Assembly: GCA_005793645.1 (NCBI GenBank)
Contig: SXRG01000061.1
Span: 1 to 17,020 of the forward strand
Length of the DNA stretch: 17,020 nucleotides
From: Burkholderiales bacterium
GTDB taxonomy: Bacteria > Pseudomonadota > Gammaproteobacteria > Burkholderiales > Thiobacillaceae
Direction: 5' to 3'
Every line of letters begins with the position of its first letter. The stretch's first letter is position 1. The position numbers were made by a program, and so were the translations under genes. Below the pieces are notes generated by a model. That model had not been told where the DNA came from. It did not search any database and was given only the letters and a program-made list of their open reading frames with translations. Positions 8,183-15,245 of this stretch are shown here, piece by piece.

Positions 8183-9513
8183 TACCAGTTGGTCTCACGC
8201 TCCGGCATTGAAGAAATCTTGTGAATGGAGAGATCAGCTCCCTCAAACTCCTGCTCTGCGTCTAGGCGGATGCCAACCATCACCTTGAGAGCACCGTAAA
8301 CCAATCCCCCACCCGCCACCGCAATGACTACACCCAACACAGTACCCGCCAGTTGCGCCGTGAAGGTCACCCCACCTATCCCCCCCAAGGCGGTCAAGCC
8401 AAAAATACCGGCCGCAATACCGCCCCAGGCACCGCACAGGCCGTGCAAGGGCCAGACACCCAACACGTCATCGATCCGCCAACGATTCTGAGTAATGGTA
8501 AACATCCACACGAACAAGCCACCAGCCACCGCGCCAGTAGCCAGGGCACCCAACGGATGCATCAAGTCCGAACCCGCGCAGACCGCCACCAGACCGGCGA
8601 GCGGACCATTGTGGATAAAACCGGGGTCGTTCTTACCGATGACCAGGGCCGCCAGAGTGCCACCCACCATAGCCATCAACGAGTTAACGGCGACCAGGCC
8701 AGAAACCGCTTCCACAGCCTGCGCCGACATCACATTGAAACCAAACCAGCCGACGGTGAGGATCCAGGCCCCCAAGGCCAGAAACGGGATGCTGGACGGA
8801 GGATGCGCCGCCACCCGGCCGTCCTTATGATAACGGCCACGCCGTGCACCCAAAAGCAGGACAGCCGGCAGAGCAATCCAGCCACCAACCGCATGCACCA
8901 CTACGGAGCCGGCAAAGTCATGAAACTTGGCCCCCAGATTGGCCTCCATCCAAGCCTGCACCCCATAGTTGCCATTCCAGACCATACCCTCAAAGAAGGG
9001 GTAGACGAAGCCTACGAGCAAAAATGTCGCTGCCAGTTGCGGATTAAAGCAGGCACGCTCGGCAATCCCGCCGGAGACGATGGCAGGAATCGCGGCAGCA
9101 AAGGTCAACAGAAAGAAAAATTTGACCAAAGCAAAACCGTTCTTTTCAGCCAGAACCTCGGCGCCAGAGAAGAAATCAACCCCATAGGCCAGGCTGTAAC
9201 CCACGAAGAAATAGGCGACGGTCGAGATCGAAAAATCCGTCATGATCTTGACCAGGGCGTTAACCTGGTTCTTGCGCCGCACCGTACCCAGTTCCAGAAA
9301 GGCAAACCCCGCATGCATGGCGAGGACCATGATGGCCCCCAGAAGGACGAAGAGGACATCTGAGCCAGACTTGAGCGTTTCCATGAGAGGGTTTCTTGAT
9401 AACTGAAAAACGGATCCCAAACAAAAAGCAATAACGATGCCAAACAACAAGACCCAACGCGATACCCATGGCACAGCGCCCGCCCAATTCCACCAGGGCC
9501 CTTGAATGACCAT
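8182..9513 (-). CDS. amt: Ammonium transporter, Amt family
   Basis: This 443-residue polytopic inner-membrane channel conducts ammonium/ammonia. The twin pore histidines are H207 (in DFAGSVVVHAVGG) and H357 (in PLHGLCGAWGG). Their 150-residue spacing equals that of E. coli AmtB H168/H318, and D199 corresponds to AmtB D160. Other family marks are FAAAIPAIVSGGIAER, GWFGFN and the cytoplasmic tail motif GADLSIH, the usual contact region for PII proteins. The chosen ATG at 9513 has GGAAG six nt upstream. The open frame runs further, to an ATG at 9657, but that extra 48-residue segment is polar with no family similarity that I recognise. There is a longer-than-usual segment (about residues 15-50) with one hydrophobic stretch before the first conserved helix. 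No glnK/glnB gene neighbours it, unlike many amtB loci. Confidence 0.95.
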   Translation of the reverse strand: MVIQGPWWNWAGAVPWVSRWVLLFGIVIAFCLGSVFQLSRNPLMETLKSGSDVLFVLLGAIMVLAMHAGFAFLELGTVRRKNQVNALVKIMTDFSISTVAYFFVGYSLAYGVDFFSGAEVLAEKNGFALVKFFFLLTFAAAIPAIVSGGIAERACFNPQLAATFLLVGFVYPFFEGMVWNGNYGVQAWMEANLGAKFHDFAGSVVVHAVGGWIALPAVLLLGARRGRYHKDGRVAAHPPSSIPFLALGAWILTVGWFGFNVMSAQAVEAVSGLVAVNSLMAMVGGTLAALVIGKNDPGFIHNGPLAGLVAVCAGSDLMHPLGALATGAVAGGLFVWMFTITQNRWRIDDVLGVWPLHGLCGAWGGIAAGIFGLTALGGIGGVTFTAQLAGTVLGVVIAVAGGGLVYGALKVMVGIRLDAEQEFEGADLSIHKISSMPERETNW

Positions 9514-9519
9514 GATTCG

Positions 9520-9524
9520 CTTCC
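9520..9524 (-). promoter_or_regulatory. Ribosome binding site deciding the amt start
   Basis: GGAAG on the minus strand ends six nt before the ATG at 9513. It supports this start over the in-frame ATG at 9657, which would add 48 residues unlike the Amt family. Confidence 0.6.
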
Positions 9525-9557
9525 AGTTTGTTGATATCTCTTGAATCGACGGCGCAG

Positions 9558-9569
9558 GTTTCTGGAAAC
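9558..9569. promoter_or_regulatory. Small interrupted palindrome upstream of amt
   Basis: GTTTCTGGAAAC is a 5-bp inverted repeat around a 2-bp centre, located 45-56 bp before the amt start. It may be an operator half-site pair or chance. No clear sigma-54 (GG-N10-GC) promoter was found in the 163-bp gap, and only poor sigma-70 matches. Confidence 0.25.
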
Positions 9570-9625
9570 TCAACTCAGCGCACGCACCCGCCAAAACACG
9601 ACAAACGGGGCTTGTCCCTCGTATT

Positions 9626-9667
9626 GCACCAAAACGGTGCTTCTGATGCCACGCCATGGTGCATCAG
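9626..9667 (-). other. Two adjacent hairpins downstream of tatC
   Basis: Ten nt past the tatC stop, transcription meets a 7-bp perfect stem (CTGATGC at 9667-9661 pairing with GCATCAG at 9649-9643, loop of 11). A second hairpin follows, GCACC-GTTTT-GGTGC at 9640-9626. Neither is followed by a run of T, so this is not a standard rho-independent terminator. It could protect the 3' end of the his-tat message or help rho-dependent termination before amt. Confidence 0.45.
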
Positions 9668-9676
9668 GGGGATCGA

Positions 9677-10480
9677 TTACTTCTGCTCGGCCTCGATGCG
9701 ATCGAGTTCGGCATCCATCTCAGCGTCCGTCATCGGCTGATAATCGGAAGCCGGAGGGGTGATCGAACGGTTGCGCACCAGAACGGCCGCAATGATGACC
9801 CCCAACTCATAGAGCAACCAGAGCGGGATGGCGAGCATCAACTGAGAAATGACATCCGGCGGGGTGAAGATGGCGCCGATCACAAAGGCGCCGACGATGA
9901 CATAGGGCCGCGCCTCGCGAAACTTCTCAATACTGACCATGCCCATCAGAGCGAGAGCAATCACAACGATGGGAACTTCAAAGGTAATCCCGAAGGCTAG
10001 GAACATGGTGATCACAAAATCGAGGTACTTGTTGATGTCTGTCATCACAGCTACGCCCTGCGGGGCAATACCCACCACAAAACCAAACACCACCGGAAAG
10101 ACCAGGAAATAGGCAAAGGCCATGCCGCAAACAAAAAGGAACAGACTCGCCACGGTCAACGGTACGATCATCCTCTTTTCGTGCGCGTAAAGACCGGGCG
10201 CGATGAAGGACCAAACCTGGTAGAGGATGTAAGGCAAAGCCCCCAGGAAGGCCGTCATCATAGCCACCTTGACCGGCACGAAGAACGGCGTAACCACATC
10301 CGTAGCGATCATCTGTCCACCCTTTGGCAAACTATTTAGCATCGGCTGCGCCAGCAGGGCATAGAGGTCGTTTGCCCACGGAAACAAGCATACGAACAGG
10401 GCAATCCAAGCCAGGGCCGCACGCAACAAACGGTCGCGCAGCTCCAACAAGTGGTTAATGAAGGTCTGCTGACTATCCAT
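9677..10480 (-). CDS. tatC: Twin-arginine translocase subunit TatC
   Basis: TatC is the six-helix inner-membrane receptor that, with TatB, binds twin-arginine signal peptides of folded export substrates. At 267 residues it has normal family length. Conserved landmarks are the N-terminal HLLELRDRLLR, the first periplasmic loop with ATDVVTPFFVPVK, the cytoplasmic loop APGLYAHEKR with E101 (E. coli E103), FEVP with E168 (E. coli E170), and TPPD with D209 (E. coli D211). The tail is short and acidic. Its ATG overlaps the tatB TAA by one base (TAATG at 10480), and AGGCGG about ten nt upstream could serve as the ribosome binding site. Two hairpins follow the stop, so this looks like the last gene of the his-tat transcript. 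Confidence 0.98.
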   Translation of the reverse strand: MDSQQTFINHLLELRDRLLRAALAWIALFVCLFPWANDLYALLAQPMLNSLPKGGQMIATDVVTPFFVPVKVAMMTAFLGALPYILYQVWSFIAPGLYAHEKRMIVPLTVASLFLFVCGMAFAYFLVFPVVFGFVVGIAPQGVAVMTDINKYLDFVITMFLAFGITFEVPIVVIALALMGMVSIEKFREARPYVIVGAFVIGAIFTPPDVISQLMLAIPLWLLYELGVIIAAVLVRNRSITPPASDYQPMTDAEMDAELDRIEAEQK

Positions 10481-11010
10481 TAAAACAGTACCGCCTGACG
10501 GGATGTATCGGTCGGAGGCGGGATCAAGGCAGGATCGGGCGCCACCGCGGCCATCTCATCGCCCTCAATCACCTCATTCAGGCTATCCTCGACCGGCAAG
10601 CGATCAATCTCGGGATGGGCATATTCAATAATTGCGCGCGGGCCAGCGGCATCCAACTCAGCATCCGCCCCGGCATCTTCCTTGGCCGTCTGCGCCTCCG
10701 CGCTATCTGTCACGCCGAGGGCAACTGACAGGCGTTCATCGGGGTTCAAGTCGCGTTTCAGAGCAAGTTCAGTTTCGGCCGCGATGATTTCATATTTTTG
10801 CGCCGAAATCTGCATCTCATTCTGCAACTTCTTCAGCTCTTCGAGTCGCATCTCACGGTTGACATCTTCTTTGACCTGAGCGGCATAACGGTTGAGCTTT
10901 CCCAACCAACTCCCCACCGTACGGGCGACCTTGGGCAAACGCTCTGGGCCAATCACGACCAAGGCAACAATGCCAATAACGAGGAGTTCAGAAAAACCAA
11001 TGTCAAACAT
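10480..11010 (-). CDS. tatB: Twin-arginine translocase subunit TatB
   Basis: TatB has a short N-terminal membrane helix followed by an amphipathic helix and works with TatC in signal-peptide recognition. The start MFDIGFSELL with E8, the helix to residue 20, and the hinge GPERLP (21-26) are the standard TatB signature; TatA proteins instead have FGTKKL. Residues about 27-85 are charged and helical. The remainder, to residue 176, is an acidic, Ala/Pro-rich tail of the low-conservation kind usual in TatB. No Shine-Dalgarno is visible before the ATG at 11010, and the upstream gap holds a strong stem-loop, whereas tatA has an excellent ribosome binding site. That is consistent with lower TatB than TatA synthesis, as known in E. 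coli; the mechanism here is inference. Confidence 0.97.
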   Translation of the reverse strand: MFDIGFSELLVIGIVALVVIGPERLPKVARTVGSWLGKLNRYAAQVKEDVNREMRLEELKKLQNEMQISAQKYEIIAAETELALKRDLNPDERLSVALGVTDSAEAQTAKEDAGADAELDAAGPRAIIEYAHPEIDRLPVEDSLNEVIEGDEMAAVAPDPALIPPPTDTSRQAVLF

Positions 11011-11056
11011 GAAAGGTCAGTTGAGAGTCAAGATTCAGGAGCCGGGGATTAAGCAT

Positions 11057-11112
11057 CCAGAGCGAAGCGCCGAGAGCATGTCTGCTCTCTGTTCTCCACG
11101 CTCCGCTCGTGG
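11057..11112 (-). other. Nested stem-loop between tatA and tatB
   Basis: In the mRNA sense, GAGCGGAGCG (11108-11099) pairs with CGCTTCGCTC (11069-11060) over ten pairs including one G-U wobble. A further CCA/TGG pairing extends the base past one bulged nucleotide. Inside lies a perfect 7-bp hairpin, GAGAGCA-GACA-TGCTCTC (11089-11072). The base begins nine nt after the tatA stop and ends about 47 nt before the tatB start. No T-run follows, so it is not a canonical terminator. It is more likely an mRNA processing or stabilising element. Confidence 0.75.
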
Positions 11113-11120
11113 CTTCAATG

Positions 11121-11354
11121 TCAGGATTGCTGCCTGTTCTTGACCTCGCCCTCGACGGTATGGCCAGCAATATTGTCTTGACGCGGCAGCTCCGTAGGGG
11201 CCGAACCCTTGTTCTTCTCTTCGTTCATGGCATCCTTGAAATTCTTGACGGCGCCGCCAAGATCACCACCCATGTTGCGCAGCTTCTTGGTACCGAAGAT
11301 CAACAACACAATCAACAACACACTCACCCAATGCCAGAGGCTAAAACTACCCAT
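11121..11354 (-). CDS. tatA: Twin-arginine translocase subunit TatA
   Basis: TatA is the small subunit that oligomerises to open the membrane for folded twin-arginine substrates. The protein has 77 residues: a short periplasmic N-terminus (MGSFSLWHW), a membrane helix at about 6-20, the hinge FGTKKL, a Gly-containing amphipathic helix (GGDLGGAVKNFKDAM) and a charged, disordered tail. The FGTKKL motif separates it from TatB. Position 8 is His, where E. coli has Gln. The start ATG has AAGGAG six nt upstream, the best ribosome binding site in the tat cluster. It follows the HIT gene by only 17 nt, so it is likely co-transcribed with the histidine operon. Confidence 0.97.
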   Translation of the reverse strand: MGSFSLWHWVSVLLIVLLIFGTKKLRNMGGDLGGAVKNFKDAMNEEKNKGSAPTELPRQDNIAGHTVEGEVKNRQQS

Positions 11355-11360
11355 GTCTCT

Positions 11361-11366
11361 CTCCTT
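11361..11366 (-). promoter_or_regulatory. Strong ribosome binding site of tatA
   Basis: AAGGAG on the minus strand lies within the 17-nt gap between the HIT gene and tatA, about six nt before the tatA ATG. It is much stronger than anything before tatB or tatC, in keeping with the known excess of TatA over TatB and TatC. Confidence 0.6.
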
Positions 11367-11371
11367 AAAAA

Positions 11372-11719
11372 TTACATTCGATGCGGACGAAAGTCCGCAG
11401 ATTCACCGCCAAATATGTGCATATGCAGGTGATACACATCTTGCCCACCGCCGGGACCCGTATTAATAACGGTGCGAAAACCATTGTTCAAACCCTGCGC
11501 CTTGGCTAGGATCGGTGCCAACAGCAACATCCGACCCAACAACAATTCATGCTTGGCATGTGCCTCATCCAGACGGGCAATATGCGCCTTCGGGATAATC
11601 ATGAAATGCACCGGCGCAACCGGGTTGATGTCATGGAAAGCCAGCAGTTCGCCGTCCTCGTACACCTTCTTGCAGGGAATATCACCTGCCACGATCTTGC
11701 AGAAGATACAGTCGCTCAA
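11372..11719 (-). CDS. HIT-family (histidine triad) purine nucleoside phosphoramidase, HinT-like, TTG start
   Basis: This 115-residue member of the HINT branch of the HIT superfamily hydrolyses nucleoside phosphoramidates and related AMP conjugates in the cytoplasm. The catalytic triad motif HLHMHI carries H97, H99 and H101. The N-terminus CIFCKIVAGDIP, the segment AFHDINPVAPVHFMIIPK, and TGPGGGQ before the triad are all HINT hallmarks. C4 and C7 form the CxxC seen in many zinc-binding HINT proteins. The start is TTG at 11719, overlapping the hisE TGA (TTGA, 11716-11719) with AAAGGA six nt upstream; there is no ATG that would keep the conserved CIFCK segment. A HIT gene between hisE/hisI and tatA is a recurrent arrangement in Betaproteobacteria. 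Its link to histidine synthesis is unproven. Confidence 0.95.
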   Translation of the reverse strand: MSDCIFCKIVAGDIPCKKVYEDGELLAFHDINPVAPVHFMIIPKAHIARLDEAHAKHELLLGRMLLLAPILAKAQGLNNGFRTVINTGPGGGQDVYHLHMHIFGGESADFRPHRM

Positions 11720-12042
11720 GCGATTTCCTTTCGTTGCGCCTTCTCCGTCAATCCGGAGAGACCTTCGCGGCGCGCCAGTTCATTCAGCACCGCCTCCGGA
11801 CGGATGCCCTGTTGCGCCAATAGCACCAGGCTATGAAACCATAGGTCTGCGGTTTCATAAATAATCTTGTCCGCATCGCCATCCTTGGCCGCCATGATCG
11901 TCTCGGCGGCCTCCTCTGCTACCTTCTTCAGGATCGCGTCCAGCCCCTTGGCATACAGTTTGGCCACATAAGAATTTGCCGGATCCGCGTCACGACGCGC
12001 CTCCAAGGTATCGGCCAAGCGGCTCAAAATAGCTTCATTCAT
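11716..12042 (-). CDS. hisE: Phosphoribosyl-ATP pyrophosphatase HisE
   Basis: HisE carries out the second step of histidine synthesis, hydrolysing phosphoribosyl-ATP to phosphoribosyl-AMP and pyrophosphate. The protein has 108 residues, the usual size of free-standing HisE, and belongs to the all-alpha MazG-like fold. The metal-binding acidic helix is seen in VAEEAAETIMAAK, with a second conserved stretch IYETADLWFHSLVLL. The ATG at 12042 overlaps the TGA of hisI by 4 nt (12039-12042), which fixes the start. The frame is open a further 16 codons upstream, but these lie inside hisI and lack family similarity. It is separate from HisI, unlike the fused HisIE of enterobacteria. Confidence 0.96.
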   Translation of the reverse strand: MNEAILSRLADTLEARRDADPANSYVAKLYAKGLDAILKKVAEEAAETIMAAKDGDADKIIYETADLWFHSLVLLAQQGIRPEAVLNELARREGLSGLTEKAQRKEIA

Positions 12043-12446
12043 TTGTAAAAGGTCTCTGGGTCTTTTAACACGGGGGCCGTAACCTGCCACGCACCATCGA
12101 TCAGCCGCTCAAAAAAACAGCTCCGACGGCCCGTGTGACAGGCAATACCGCCCGTCTGTCGCACCTTGAGCAAGATCACATCCCGGTCACAGTCAGTGCG
12201 GATCTCCACCACCTGCTGGGTATGTCCGGACTCCTCGCCCTTGTGCCACAACCGCTGGCGCGAGCGCGAATAGTACACGGCCTCACCCAATTCGGCGGTC
12301 TTTGCCAGGGCCTCGCGGTTCATCCACGCCACCATGAGGATATCGCCGTTATCAGCGTCCTGAGCAATGGCTGGCAGGATGCCTGCCTCTGCGCCCCCCT
12401 CTGGCCAGCGAATCTGATCAATCCAATCGATCATCAGAGCCGTCAT
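12039..12446 (-). CDS. hisI: Phosphoribosyl-AMP cyclohydrolase HisI
   Basis: HisI opens the adenine ring of phosphoribosyl-AMP, the third step of the pathway, and is a zinc and magnesium metalloenzyme. The 135-residue protein shows the magnesium-site cluster D85-C-D-R-D89 (DCDRD), the zinc cysteines C86, C103 and C110 (the last two in GGIACHTGRRSCF), plus MVAWMNREAL and YYSRSRQRLWHKGE, all diagnostic. The ATG at 12446 follows AGGTGA by four nt and overlaps the hisF stop (ATGA, 12443-12446). A second in-frame ATG at 12434 is too far from the ribosome binding site. No HisE domain is fused, since hisE follows as its own gene. Confidence 0.97.
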   Translation of the reverse strand: MTALMIDWIDQIRWPEGGAEAGILPAIAQDADNGDILMVAWMNREALAKTAELGEAVYYSRSRQRLWHKGEESGHTQQVVEIRTDCDRDVILLKVRQTGGIACHTGRRSCFFERLIDGAWQVTAPVLKDPETFYK

Positions 12447-13213
12447 GATCTCACCTCGATGCCCCGCTCGCGCATGACATCCTTGGCCTCACGCACGGTG
12501 TACTCGCCAAAGTGAAAGATGGATGCCGCCAGCACCGCATCCGCACCACCCTTCTGCACGCCGTCGGCTAGGTGTTGCAGGTTGCCTACGCCGCCACTGG
12601 CAATCACCGGGATGCTCAACGCATCGCTCACCGCGCGCGTCAGATTAAGATCGAAGCCCGATTTAGCACCGTCACGATCCATACTGGTCAGCAAGATCTC
12701 GCCCGCACCCAGTTCTTGCATCTTCTTCGCCCATTCCACCGCGTCAATGCCGGTCGGCTTTCGTCCGCCGTGAGTAAAAATCTCCCACCTGGGTGCTGCG
12801 CCCCACACCGTCTGCTTGGCATCTATGGCCACCACGATGCACTGACTGCCAAAGCGGTCAGCGGCATCCTTCACTACCTGGGGGTTGAACACCGCTGCCG
12901 TGTTGATCGACACCTTGTCGGCCCCCGCGTTAAGTAGCCGCCGTACATCGTCCGGCACGCGAACCCCCCCACCGACGGTAAGCGGAATAAACACCTGCGA
13001 TGCGACCGCATCGATGATGTGCAAAATCAAGTCGCGGTTATCAGATGTCGCCGTAATGTCGAGAAAGGTCAACTCGTCCGCACCCTGTTCGTCATAACGC
13101 CGCGCAATCTCAACCGGATCTCCGGCATCGCGCAGGTTAAGAAACTGTACGCCCTTGACCACGCGACCGGCGGTCACATCCATACAGGGAATGATGCGCT
13201 TGGCGAGCCCCAT
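12443..13213 (-). CDS. hisF: Imidazole glycerol phosphate synthase cyclase subunit HisF
   Basis: HisF is the (beta/alpha)8 barrel that receives ammonia from HisH and converts PRFAR to imidazole glycerol phosphate and AICAR, linking histidine and purine synthesis. At 256 residues it has typical length. The catalytic pair is D12 (RIIPCMDV) and D131 (VVAIDAKQ). Phosphate-binding loops are seen in LTVGGGVR and IPVIASGGVGN. The WEIFTHGGRKPTGIDAVEWA stretch is characteristic of the family. The gene begins three nt after the hisA stop and ends in a 4-nt overlap with hisI. It shows the internal half-barrel symmetry shared with HisA. Confidence 0.98.
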   Translation of the reverse strand: MGLAKRIIPCMDVTAGRVVKGVQFLNLRDAGDPVEIARRYDEQGADELTFLDITATSDNRDLILHIIDAVASQVFIPLTVGGGVRVPDDVRRLLNAGADKVSINTAAVFNPQVVKDAADRFGSQCIVVAIDAKQTVWGAAPRWEIFTHGGRKPTGIDAVEWAKKMQELGAGEILLTSMDRDGAKSGFDLNLTRAVSDALSIPVIASGGVGNLQHLADGVQKGGADAVLAASIFHFGEYTVREAKDVMRERGIEVRS

Positions 13214-13216
13214 CGG

Positions 13217-13957
13217 TCAGGCGATCAACTCGTCGGCCAGCCGCTGACCCGCAGCGAAATCGAGCGTACCTTCGTAAATGGCCCGACCGGTGATGGCACC
13301 CTCAATACCCTCTCCCGCCACCGCGCAAAGGGCCCGAATGTCATCAAGATTAGTGATGCCACCGCTGGCGATCACCGGAATGTGCAGGGCGCGTGCCAAG
13401 GCCACGGTCGATTCGATATTGACACCGGACATCATGCCGTCGCGGCCAATGTCGGTGTACACTACCGATTCAACCCCGTAATCCTGAAATCGTTGCGCCA
13501 GATCGACGACATCGTGATGCGTCACCTTGGACCAGCCATCGACCGCCACCTTACCGTCCTTGGCATCGAGACCAACAATGATGTGGCCTGGAAAGGCATC
13601 GCAAGCGTCATGCAGAAAGCCGGGGTCCTTGACCGCTGCACTGCCCAGGATGACATAGCGCAGACCCGTGTCGAGATAGCGCTCGATGGTGTCCAGATCG
13701 CGAATGCCGCCTCCCAATTGCACGGGAATATCAATACCCACTGCCTTGATAATGCCCTCAATCGCCGCCGAATTCTTCGGCTTGCCAGCAAAGGCACCGT
13801 TCAAATCTACCAGATGCAGGCGACGCGCGCCCAACGCCAGCCAGTGACTGGCCATAGCGGCCGGGTCATCAGAAAATACAGTGGCGCTATCCATTTCTCC
13901 TTGACGCAGGCGCACACACTGGCCGTCCTTGAGGTCGATTGCGGGAATCAGAATCAT
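13217..13957 (-). CDS. hisA: ProFAR isomerase HisA
   Basis: HisA catalyses the Amadori rearrangement of ProFAR to PRFAR, the fourth step in the pathway. It is a 246-residue (beta/alpha)8 barrel homologous to HisF. The general base D8 is in IPAIDLKDG and the general acid D131 in VGLDAKDG. Also seen are LHLVDLNGAFAG, PVQLGGGIRD and the C-terminal phosphate loop PVIASGGITN. The start ATG at 13957 gives the canonical MILIPAIDL. It is separated from hisH by 39 nt, the longest gap inside the his cluster; that gap holds no evident terminator or promoter. The ribosome binding site is weak. Confidence 0.98.
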   Translation of the reverse strand: MILIPAIDLKDGQCVRLRQGEMDSATVFSDDPAAMASHWLALGARRLHLVDLNGAFAGKPKNSAAIEGIIKAVGIDIPVQLGGGIRDLDTIERYLDTGLRYVILGSAAVKDPGFLHDACDAFPGHIIVGLDAKDGKVAVDGWSKVTHHDVVDLAQRFQDYGVESVVYTDIGRDGMMSGVNIESTVALARALHIPVIASGGITNLDDIRALCAVAGEGIEGAITGRAIYEGTLDFAAGQRLADELIA

Positions 13958-13996
13958 GATGTCAGGGGATTCACAGTTTTAAATTACAGTTGGGGC

Positions 13997-14626
13997 TTAG
14001 GGTTGCCAAGTCACAAAATTGTTCAATAGGCGCAGCCCAGCAGCAGCGCTTTTTTCAGGATGGAACTGTACCGCGAACCGGTTGTCGCGGGCTACGGCAC
14101 AGGTAAATGGCGTGGGGTAATCGGCCTCACCGGCGACGATGGCGCGATCTTGCGGCACGACAAAATAACTATGCACAAAATAAAAGCGTTCGCCGTCGGC
14201 AATACCCGCCCACAAGGGGTGCTCACCCACCTGGCGCACAGTATTCCAACCCATGTGAGGTACCTTCAACCGTTCACCGGCCGCCGTCTGCAAATCAGAG
14301 GCAAAGCGTTGCACAACGCCATCAAACAAGCCCAGACACGAAGTATCGCCTTCGGCGCTGCGTTCGAACAACACCTGCAGGCCCATGCAGATACCTAGAA
14401 ACGGCTTGGTCTCTGCGGCCGTTTGAATTGCCTCGCGCAGACCGTGTGCGTCGATGGCGCGCATGCAGTCCGGCGCCGCACCCTGACCGGGAAATACCAC
14501 GCGAGATGCCGCAGCGATCATCGCGGGGTCAGAGGTCACAACGATGGACTGCCCGTCAGCCACATGTTCCAGTGCCTTGGCCACCGAATGCAGATTGCCC
14601 ATGCCGTAATCAACGACCGCAATCAT
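13997..14626 (-). CDS. hisH: Imidazole glycerol phosphate synthase glutaminase subunit HisH
   Basis: HisH is a class I glutamine amidotransferase that hydrolyses glutamine and passes ammonia through the HisF barrel. The 209-residue protein carries the nucleophile C80 in FLGICMGLQVLFE and the partners H189 and E191 in VQFHPEKS. The N-terminal VVDYGMGNLHSV and VFPGQGA segments are typical of HisH. The start ATG at 14626 lies two nt after the hisB stop (TAACGATG), consistent with coupled translation. HisH and HisF are not fused, as is usual in bacteria, and hisA lies between them in the normal H-A-F order. Confidence 0.98.
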   Translation of the reverse strand: MIAVVDYGMGNLHSVAKALEHVADGQSIVVTSDPAMIAAASRVVFPGQGAAPDCMRAIDAHGLREAIQTAAETKPFLGICMGLQVLFERSAEGDTSCLGLFDGVVQRFASDLQTAAGERLKVPHMGWNTVRQVGEHPLWAGIADGERFYFVHSYFVVPQDRAIVAGEADYPTPFTCAVARDNRFAVQFHPEKSAAAGLRLLNNFVTWQP

Positions 14627-14628
14627 CG

Positions 14629-15216
14629 TTACAGCGCACCTTTGGTGGAAGGCAGTACATCGCCCATGCGAACATCAGCCTCCAGCGCCATACGCAGCGC
14701 CCGGCCAAACGCCTTGAATATCGTCTCGGCCTGATGGTGGGCGTTATCGCCGCGCAGGTTGTCAATATGCAGGGTCACGCCAGCGTGATTGATAAAACCC
14801 TGGAAAAACTCATGGATAAGATCAACATCGAAATCACCCACGCGAGCACGCGCGAAGTCGCACTGGAACTCCATACCCGGCCGACCGGACAGGTCGATCA
14901 CCACACGCGACAGCGCCTCATCCAGCGGCACATAGGCATGACCATAACGGCGAATACCCTTCTTATCGCCAATGGCCTGTGCAAAGGCCTGGCCAATCGA
15001 GATCCCGATGTCTTCCACCGTATGATGGGCATCAATCTGCAGATCGCCCTCGGCGGTAACGGTCAGATCAATCAAGCCATGCCGCGCAATCTGGTCGAGC
15101 ATATGATCGAGAAAAGGCACACCACTGTTAAGGCTGGCCTGACCTGTACCCTCCAGATTGAGGCTGACCCCAATGCGGGTTTCCAGGGTGTTACGGTTAA
15201 CGGTCGCAGTACGCAT
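14629..15216 (-). CDS. hisB: Imidazoleglycerol-phosphate dehydratase HisB (monofunctional)
   Basis: HisB dehydrates imidazole glycerol phosphate to imidazole acetol phosphate and is a manganese enzyme. The 195-residue protein holds the paired histidine-rich metal motifs DAHHTVEDIGI and DNAHHQAET, together with LDHMLDQIARHG and HEFFQGFINHAG. It lacks the N-terminal HAD phosphatase domain of the enterobacterial bifunctional HisB, so a separate histidinol phosphatase must be encoded elsewhere. The start is the ATG at 15216 (MRTATVNRNT), with only a weak ribosome site. The frame is open a further 110 codons upstream into hisC, but that part is not HisB-like. Distance to hisC is 29 nt. Confidence 0.97.
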   Translation of the reverse strand: MRTATVNRNTLETRIGVSLNLEGTGQASLNSGVPFLDHMLDQIARHGLIDLTVTAEGDLQIDAHHTVEDIGISIGQAFAQAIGDKKGIRRYGHAYVPLDEALSRVVIDLSGRPGMEFQCDFARARVGDFDVDLIHEFFQGFINHAGVTLHIDNLRGDNAHHQAETIFKAFGRALRMALEADVRMGDVLPSTKGAL

Positions 15217-15245
15217 GGCAATATCTTTGTAAAAGAGCCGTGATT

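Noticed and set aside
8172..8189. Inverted repeat ACTGGT/ACCAGT across the amt stop as a terminator
   Set aside because: The stem is only 6 bp with no T-run, and it is better explained as part of the 12-bp tandem array.
8353..9363. 336-codon plus-strand open frame opposite amt
   Set aside because: Antisense to the Amt gene, rich in His/Gln/Gly, with no family resemblance and no ribosome binding site worth noting.
9514..9657. 48-residue longer Amt N-terminus from the ATG at 9657
   Set aside because: The 9513 start has a good ribosome binding site and normal protein length; the extension spans the post-tatC hairpin region and looks non-coding.
12043..12090. 16-residue longer HisE
   Set aside because: The extension lies in the hisI 3' end; the ATG overlapping the hisI stop gives the canonical HisE N-terminus.
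13019..14029. 336-codon plus-strand open frame opposite hisF and hisA
   Set aside because: Antisense shadow of two well-supported genes; no motif recognised.
14107..15243. 378-codon plus-strand open frame opposite hisH and hisB
   Set aside because: It lies wholly antisense to two certain his genes, has a low-complexity Arg/Gln/His-rich composition and no recognisable domain; it is a shadow of minus-strand codon bias.
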